A stretch of DNA of 64,000 bases from Ricinus communis (taxonomy: Eukaryota; Streptophyta; Magnoliopsida; Malpighiales; Euphorbiaceae). Below, one piece after another: positions 58,904 through 64,000 of this stretch; the first letter of the stretch is position 1; the number at the start of each line of letters is the position of its first letter. The position numbers were made by a program, and so were the translations under genes. The stretch spans positions 12,717,582-12,781,581 of the forward strand of contig NC_063262.1 in the NCBI RefSeq assembly GCF_019578655.1, written 5' to 3'. The notes beneath the pieces were generated by a model. The model saw only the letters and a list, made by a program, of their open reading frames with translations. It was not told the origin of the DNA and searched no databases.

Positions 58904-59998
58904 ATGTCTCAAGAAAGCTTCCTTTCAGAAGCCACAAACGCCACCACAACAACCACCGCAAAAACCTGCACCTCTACCCATAACCCATCTCAGTCTTCCC
59001 TAACAGAAGATTACTCGTACAAAATCCAATCAGCAATTCAATCCCTTTCTGTCGTAACTACAATCCCTCCTTCTCTGTTTTCCTCCCAAGACCCTGCATT
59101 TTCCCTCCTCCATGACCCTCATGTCTCCTCTCAAATTTCCACACTTCTCCGCCACCCTGACTCTGGTGCCGGCGACAATAACCTTTGCAGGTGGTTCTAC
59201 GACACATTCCAATCCACCTCCTCCCAACTCCAACTTGTGGTCCTTCGTTTCCTCCCAATTATAGCCGGCTTATATCTCTCTCGCATTCCTTTGCGTAAGC
59301 CCTTAGCAGGGTTTGAGGCAATTCTATTAGCTCTCTATGCCCATGAAACTACCTCCAGGAATGGCCAAGCTATAACGGTGAATATACCTGATTTGTCAAA
59401 CTCAAGTGTGTATCATGAAACGAAGGAGATATCAAAGAATAATGCTACGGATTTAAACCTAGCAGTTATATCTCCAAGTTTAGAGCCTCACGGGACTGTA
59501 AGATCAACAAGAAGAGCAAGAATTGTTAGTGTTGCATTAGAGTTGTATTTTAGTAAGATATCTCTTATGCCTTTAGGATCTAAGATTGATTTTTGTGAGT
59601 TCTGTCAGATATGGTCTGGTCAAGATGGTGAAATGTACAAAGAAATTGAAGAAAGCACTGAAAATGATGAGGAGGAAGGTAAGGAGAAGGAGAAGGAGAA
59701 AGAGAAGGAAAAGGAGGAGGAGAAAGAGGAGAGGAGGATTCATCTTCCGTGGGAATTATTGCAGCCAATTTTGAGGATATTAAGTCATTGTTTATTGGGT
59801 CCTCAGAAAGATAAGAAATTATTTGATGCAGCATGTCAAGCTTGTAGAAGTTTATATGCAAGGTCCTTGCATGATATTAATCCTAAAGCAATTTTGGCAA
59901 CTGGGAGTCTTCTTAGACTTAGCAAGATGGCCATAAATCAGAATGAGAATGATATTGATTATACTGAGATAACAATGACCAATGTTATAACTCTTTAA
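58904..59998 (+). CDS. Hyccin-domain protein (FAM126-like), PI4-kinase complex subunit
   Basis: Single-exon gene of 364 residues from the ATG at 58904 (MSQESFLSEATN); an in-frame ATG at 58853 would add 17 residues. I prefer 58904 because the added part is hydrophobic and unlike the family's usual Ser/Thr-rich start. Hyccin blocks: YKIQSAIQSLS, LLHDPHVSSQISTLLRHP, SGAGDNNLCRWFYDTFQS, LRFLPIIAGLYLSRI, KPLAGFEAILLALYAHE, then LNLAVISPSLEPHGTVRSTRR and PLGSKIDFCEFCQIWSG. In plants and animals hyccin proteins belong to the scaffold that holds the PI4-kinase alpha complex at the plasma membrane, making PI4P; the role here is by family. A Glu/Lys tract (59665-59735) of about 25 residues lies in a loop before the LPWELLQPILRILSHCLLG helix. 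No frame damage. Confidence 0.88.
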   Translation: MSQESFLSEATNATTTTTAKTCTSTHNPSQSSLTEDYSYKIQSAIQSLSVVTTIPPSLFSSQDPAFSLLHDPHVSSQISTLLRHPDSGAGDNNLCRWFYDTFQSTSSQLQLVVLRFLPIIAGLYLSRIPLRKPLAGFEAILLALYAHETTSRNGQAITVNIPDLSNSSVYHETKEISKNNATDLNLAVISPSLEPHGTVRSTRRARIVSVALELYFSKISLMPLGSKIDFCEFCQIWSGQDGEMYKEIEESTENDEEEGKEKEKEKEKEKEEEKEERRIHLPWELLQPILRILSHCLLGPQKDKKLFDAACQACRSLYARSLHDINPKAILATGSLLRLSKMAINQNENDIDYTEITMTNVITL

Positions 59999-60335
59999 TA
60001 TCAAGTACTCCTTCACTTTTTTTGTCTTATTGTTCTTCATTTTGTTTTGTAGTTTTTGACTCTTGATTTTACAATCTTGGTATGTAATCTCATGATTATA
60101 CAGCATTGGAATTTCAATTTTTGATTATTAGGCTTTCTGAATCAAGAAATGGTTTTGAGGATTAATATCTGTAGAAAGATCTTGCAAGTTTACTCTTTTT
60201 CTCTTATGATTGATGTCTCGTCTTTGGATTAAGAAATGATTCATATTCCAGTTTTCTTTTTTTAATGTGTTGCTTTGTTGTATTTCCCATGTCAAATTTT
60301 GTTCACGACCCAATTGCCAAGAGGAATTAGAGCAC
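59999..60335 (+). other. 3' flank of the hyccin gene
   Basis: T-rich probable 3' UTR. The word 'aatcaagaaatggtttt' / 'gattaagaaatgattc' occurs twice (60130-60155, 60225-60245). No gene. Confidence 0.35.
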
Positions 60336-60670
60336 AAAATGACTTCCAACTTGGGAGGACTAGCAGCTCAGAAAGATGGGCAGTAAGGAAGGTTATTATA
60401 AGTACTAGCTATCCAGTCAGGAGCCTTGTTGGCTGTCTTCCTGACAACACAATAAAATGCTAGGCTCATTGTGAAATAGCTCTTCAATTCTTGCATCAAT
60501 CTTCCAAGCAACAGGATATAAGTCGGCATTAATCACGGAGATTGAGGTCACAGGAGTCTGACTCAAAAATGGCCTTAAATATTCCTATAGCTTTTGCATG
60601 AAGGATGGATTCCTTGAGGGCCATAGCCATTGTTGTGCGAGGTGAATTTGACGGCTAAATAAAAATGTGA
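60336..60670 (-). pseudogene. RNase H-like fragment (RVT_3 type)
   Basis: Minus-strand relic in at least three frames: MAMALKESILHAKAIG, FESDSCDLNL (the conserved ESD), VAWKIDARIEELFH and VRKTANKAPDWIAST. This is the order of the RNase H-like domain found at the end of plant non-LTR elements and in related stand-alone plant proteins. No start, no RT and no LINE tail is seen beside it. Confidence 0.6.
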
Positions 60671-61480
60671 GGTGCTACTTAGCTTCAAATACATATTTTT
60701 CAGACGCTGCTAAAACCAAAATAATAATTGATCCGAATAAAAACAATTCAGTTCTTACGAAGTAAAAAGTTTTAAAATAAAATATCTATTTTTCATTAAA
60801 GAGTGATTACAAAATTTATTTTTTAATCTAACAAATAAATATACAAAGTAATTATTATAAAGTAAAATGATAAATGTTATGATAATATTAAAGTTTTGGG
60901 TAATATTGAATTATTATATTATTATTTTTATGGATAGATTTTTTAGGTAAGTATATCTCTATTTTTGTAATATTTTACGCCTATAAATAGGTGTTATTCT
61001 TAATAGAATGATATCTTCTCTCTTTATTTACTTTATTATTATTTTTTATTTTTTTATTAGCACGATTGCTTAAAATATAATTTAAGATAAAAACTAACTT
61101 TCTATAATATATACATATATATTTAAAATTCATAAAGTATAAGTGTATATATATTATGAATAATTATTCTTTACCGATTTGGGCATTACGAGGCTGTACT
61201 CTATTTTTATTGAATTCATAAAGATTCATTTTGGTAGTACTAATTAGTATACAACACTTATTTTTTTTATTTTGGTTTTGTGGCCTTTGAATTTCTATAA
61301 ATTTCTTTTGTTTTGGTCAAACAATAAAATATTAGTTTATGTTGTTATTTGTATATTTTGTATAATTTTATTTTATTTTATTTTATTTATTTTTTATCAA
61401 TATAACTTTGCTTTTAAGTGATCTTTATTCTGCTATTGCATTTTGCAATTGTAGTTTTTCCAAAACATGATTGTGCATAA
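60671..61480. other. AT-rich intergenic DNA
   Basis: No gene or element recognised. Confidence 0.3.
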
Positions 61481-61539
61481 TATGATTTAATAAATTTTAT
61501 AGATATATTATTTGATATTAGTTAATGTCAATTAATTTT

Positions 61540-61604
61540 TAATTCCTTAAGAACCGATTATATACAGCCCCAAGAAATTATACTATAAATTTTAGTTCCG
61601 AAGA

Positions 61605-61653
<49 letters not shown>

Positions 61654-61860
61654 TTAGTTCCTATAGAACTAGTATTAGTTTTATTTCTTGAAGAACTAAT
61701 TAAGTAAATAAAAAGGTATAAATTCCTGAATAATTTTAACTTTAAGTTCTTGAAGAACTAAGTATCTAGAAATCTAGTATCACATTTTATTAAAGAATTA
61801 ATATTTTATATTTTCGAAGAACTAAATATTTAGTCTCTAAACGAACCATTTATCATAGAC
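61540..61860 (+). promoter_or_regulatory. Cluster of heat-shock-element-like dyads in a copia leader
   Basis: Seven short dyads of the form agttcttgaagaact. Three contain an exact TTCNNGAA (61685-61692, 61723-61730, 61747-61754); others are imperfect (near 61551, 61595, 61659, 61813). A (AT)n run of about 40 bases (61610-61649) lies within the cluster. It precedes a copia gag relic by 270 bases and may be LTR or leader. Confidence 0.45.
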
Positions 61861-62119
61861 ACTAGATACCGATATATATTTGGATGGTATGGATCTTAAA
61901 AATATAATAAAAGATAAAAATCAAGAATCGCTATAAAATCACGCTAAAGCGATGATTTTTCTTTATCGTCATCTTTATAAAGGATTAAAAATTGAATATT
62001 TGATAGTTACAGATCCACTAGTTCTTTGAAAAAATATACGACCATCTTAAATTAGTGTTCCTTTCAAAGACTCATTACGAATTAATGCATTTGCGATTAT
62101 AATATTTTAAAAATTATAA
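61861..62119. other. Copia leader or degraded gag start
   Basis: No clear frame. Joins the dyad cluster to the gag relic. Confidence 0.3.
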
Positions 62120-62816
62120 GTGAATATAATTCTACAATTTTTCAAAATTAGTTATAAACTGAAATTATGTGGAGAAGATATTATTAATCATGATATGTTA
62201 GAGAAGACATTTACTATTTTTCATGCCTCAAATATGCTATTGCAGCAACAATATATATTAAAAAAATATTTCAAACAATATTATAAATTAATTTCATTAT
62301 TCTTATTGCTGAAAAAAATAATCTTTTATTGAAAGATTATGAAACTCATCCAACTGGTTTTGCTCCATTTGTTGAAGTGAATGAGCTTACATATAATGTT
62401 GGGCATGGACGAGAAAGAGGACGAAAAAATAACCATAGTCGAGGACGTGGCCTAGGTTATGGTCAAAATTATAAAAATAACAATCAGGATAGTAAGAATA
62501 ATAATGCATCTTTCTACCTGAAGTGGAAGAATCGTAAAGAGAAAAATGGAGAAAAGTAAAATTCAAAAAATCAATTACTATCAATTTTGGCTTGAAAGGA
62601 TATTGATCTCGTACCTATCGTACACTAAAATATCTTACTGATCTATATCAAGAATAATTAAAGAAGAAAAGAAATATGTAGAAGTATATTTCACATAAAT
62701 GATGATGATTTTGGTGATGATTTTGTTGATCTCACACATTTATATATGTCAAATTTCTTTGAGAATTCTGAAGAAAAAATTGATCATTTGATCAACAATG
62801 ACAATATAAATGTCTA
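62120..62816 (+). pseudogene. Ty1/copia-like gag fragment
   Basis: Two overlapping frames. The first reads LKLCGEDIINHDMLEKTFTIFHASNMLLQQQY (62130-62260). The second reads LKDYETHPTGFAPFVEVNELTYN, then a Gly/Arg-rich run (GRERGRKNNHSRGRGLGYGQ, 62400-62460). After further shifts a HLTDLYQE-like motif (about 62630-62655) and KIDHLI (about 62777) follow. This order is that of the C-terminal gag of a common plant copia family. The CCHC knuckle and everything upstream in gag are lost, and no pol is seen. Confidence 0.7.
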
Positions 62817-64000
62817 AAGAGTTATGTTAATACAACAAGATGGTCACATGTATGTTTATTATGAGAATGAACTAGTATACAAAATGAACAAGTCACAAAT
62901 TTGGAAACAAATCAGAATGAACCAGCACAATAACTTCAAACATCCAAACCATCCAAATTCATTATAAGCAGCCTTAATCTTCATTTCTGTTTTAGTTAAT
63001 TAGTACAACTAATATCATGTTGTTTATTTCTTAAGCCAATAAGGTGTCAAGGAAAAGTAAAAGATGTTGGAGGTCCTCCTAAAACACTTGATCAACCTAC
63101 TGCTCCAGCAAATAACATACCTTTGGATACACCATCAATTGTAACTTCAGAGAAACCAGACTTGATTTTTTATGGTGTGATTACTTACTCAAGAAAAAGA
63201 AAGCCTACTTATAATGAGGCAACTCAACCAAAAAGATAACACCCTTATAAGCCTCCTTGTAGATATGGGGTATACATTGATGAGACAACAAACGATATGA
63301 TTTTAAATGTGAGTTTTTTTATTTAATTTTATTGTCGCAACCTCTATTTTATAATTTTATACATACATACATACTAATTATGTGAGTGATATACGTTCGG
63401 CCTAACATCCAAGGAGAACGAATCATTGCCACTGGTGGAAAGTTGAGAAATGGTAATGAGCCAGAACCAAGCTTTATGACTGAAAAGAAAATAGGTTTTA
63501 AGAAATGGGAGAAGCAATTCATTATAGAAAATCAATTGCAAAAGGACAAGCAATAAAGACAAAGAAAATATGTTGGCAAAGTTAAAGGAAAAGAGAAGCT
63601 TCATTCAAGACAACCACAATCAAATAATGGGGTGACATCAAGTCCAAAACAAGTATCAACAGCTACAGAAAGAATAACTTGAAGCTCAAACCTGATCTTT
63701 TTGTAATGGGCCAGTATTAAATTCTTTTTAATAAACAATAGCTTAGTTTATTTATCCAAGATTGATGAACTTGGTGTAGTGACAATTTATCTAAGTCATG
63801 ATGAACTTGGTATAACTTTTGGACATGTATGTTTTGTCAATTTAAAGTTATCAACAGCCTTTATAGTACATTTGTTTTCTAGTTATCTTATGCAATTTAA
63901 GCACTTAAACTTTGGATATGTTTGATGTTGTTTTTCTATGGTATATGAATGATTGTTTATGTCTTATTATAATTGCATGTTATTCAGGACTTCATGCTCA
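62817..64000 (+). other. Unassigned region with coding-like blocks
   Basis: Plus-strand blocks GGPPKTLDQPTAPANNIPLD (about 63071-63130), YGVITYSRKRKPTYNEATQPKR (about 63172-63237) and VRPNIQGERIIATGGKLRNGNEPEPSF (about 63394-63475) look like coding sequence. They are separated by stops, one of them before a gtgag at 63309 that could be a splice donor. I do not recognise the family. It could be transposon-derived or a decayed gene. The rest to 64000 is AT-rich without features. Confidence 0.35.

Noticed and set aside
59580..59861. Minus- and plus-strand frames rich in Ser/Pro or Arg/Lys over the hyccin gene
   Set aside because: They are frame shadows of the Glu/Lys tract in the hyccin gene.
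1..64000. CRISPR arrays, operons, riboswitches, tRNA genes
   Set aside because: The window is plant nuclear DNA. Tandem repeats seen are minisatellites or LTR parts without spacer structure, and no tRNA cloverleaf was recognised by eye.

Overview
This is a repeat-dense, AT-rich stretch of a plant nuclear genome, most likely a eudicot. Two intact protein-coding genes sit in a sea of decayed, nested transposable elements. The evidence for a plant is a three-exon CHX15-type cation/H+ exchanger, a plant hyccin-family gene, Ty3/gypsy elements of Tat type with antisense ORFs, CACTA (TNP2) remnants, a TRIM, a hAT-type deletion derivative and a short piece of plastid 23S rDNA. I cannot name the species; a Malpighiales-like dicot is only a guess.

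Layout. 144-12770: an old minus-strand Tat-type gypsy element (here G1). It has ~2.2 kb LTRs, broken gag-PR-RT-INT on the minus strand, and a plus-strand antisense ORF between INT and the 3' LTR. 12.8-17.2 kb: a CACTA transposase fragment, a probable copia tail and CACTA-like subterminal repeats. 17519-20457: a 2.9 kb solo-LTR-like element (S1) with a perfect 5-bp target-site duplication. 20.5-25.5 kb: AT-rich repeats and a perfectly delimited 334-bp TRIM. 25596-28923: the CHX15-like gene. 29.4-30.7 kb: a second CACTA transposase remnant. 31801-33191: a hAT-type non-autonomous element with an 8-bp TSD. 33.7-34.4 kb: an unassigned, less AT-rich segment. 36815-45909: a Tat-type element (G2) whose two LTRs are in INVERTED orientation although the whole unit is flanked by the same 5-bp repeat. 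Its integrase is split by a 3.6 kb relative of S1 (S3). 47410-57581: a plus-strand relative of G1 (G3) inserted in a ~296-bp tandem repeat. Inside it is S2, two S-family LTR halves joined as an inverted repeat, one arm of which carries the plastid 23S fragment. 58904-59998: the hyccin gene. 60.3-64 kb: an RNase H fragment, a copia gag relic preceded by heat-shock-element-like dyads, and unassigned sequence.

The two genes are unrelated single-copy islands: an endomembrane K+/H+ exchanger and a subunit of the plasma-membrane PI4-kinase complex. The most unusual structures are the inverted-LTR element G2 and the inverted LTR pair S2. All transposon ORFs seen are broken by stops or frameshifts, and no autonomous copy is present. 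Names G1-G3 and S1-S3 are labels used only in this report. Homology calls are from recognition of motifs by eye, not from searches.
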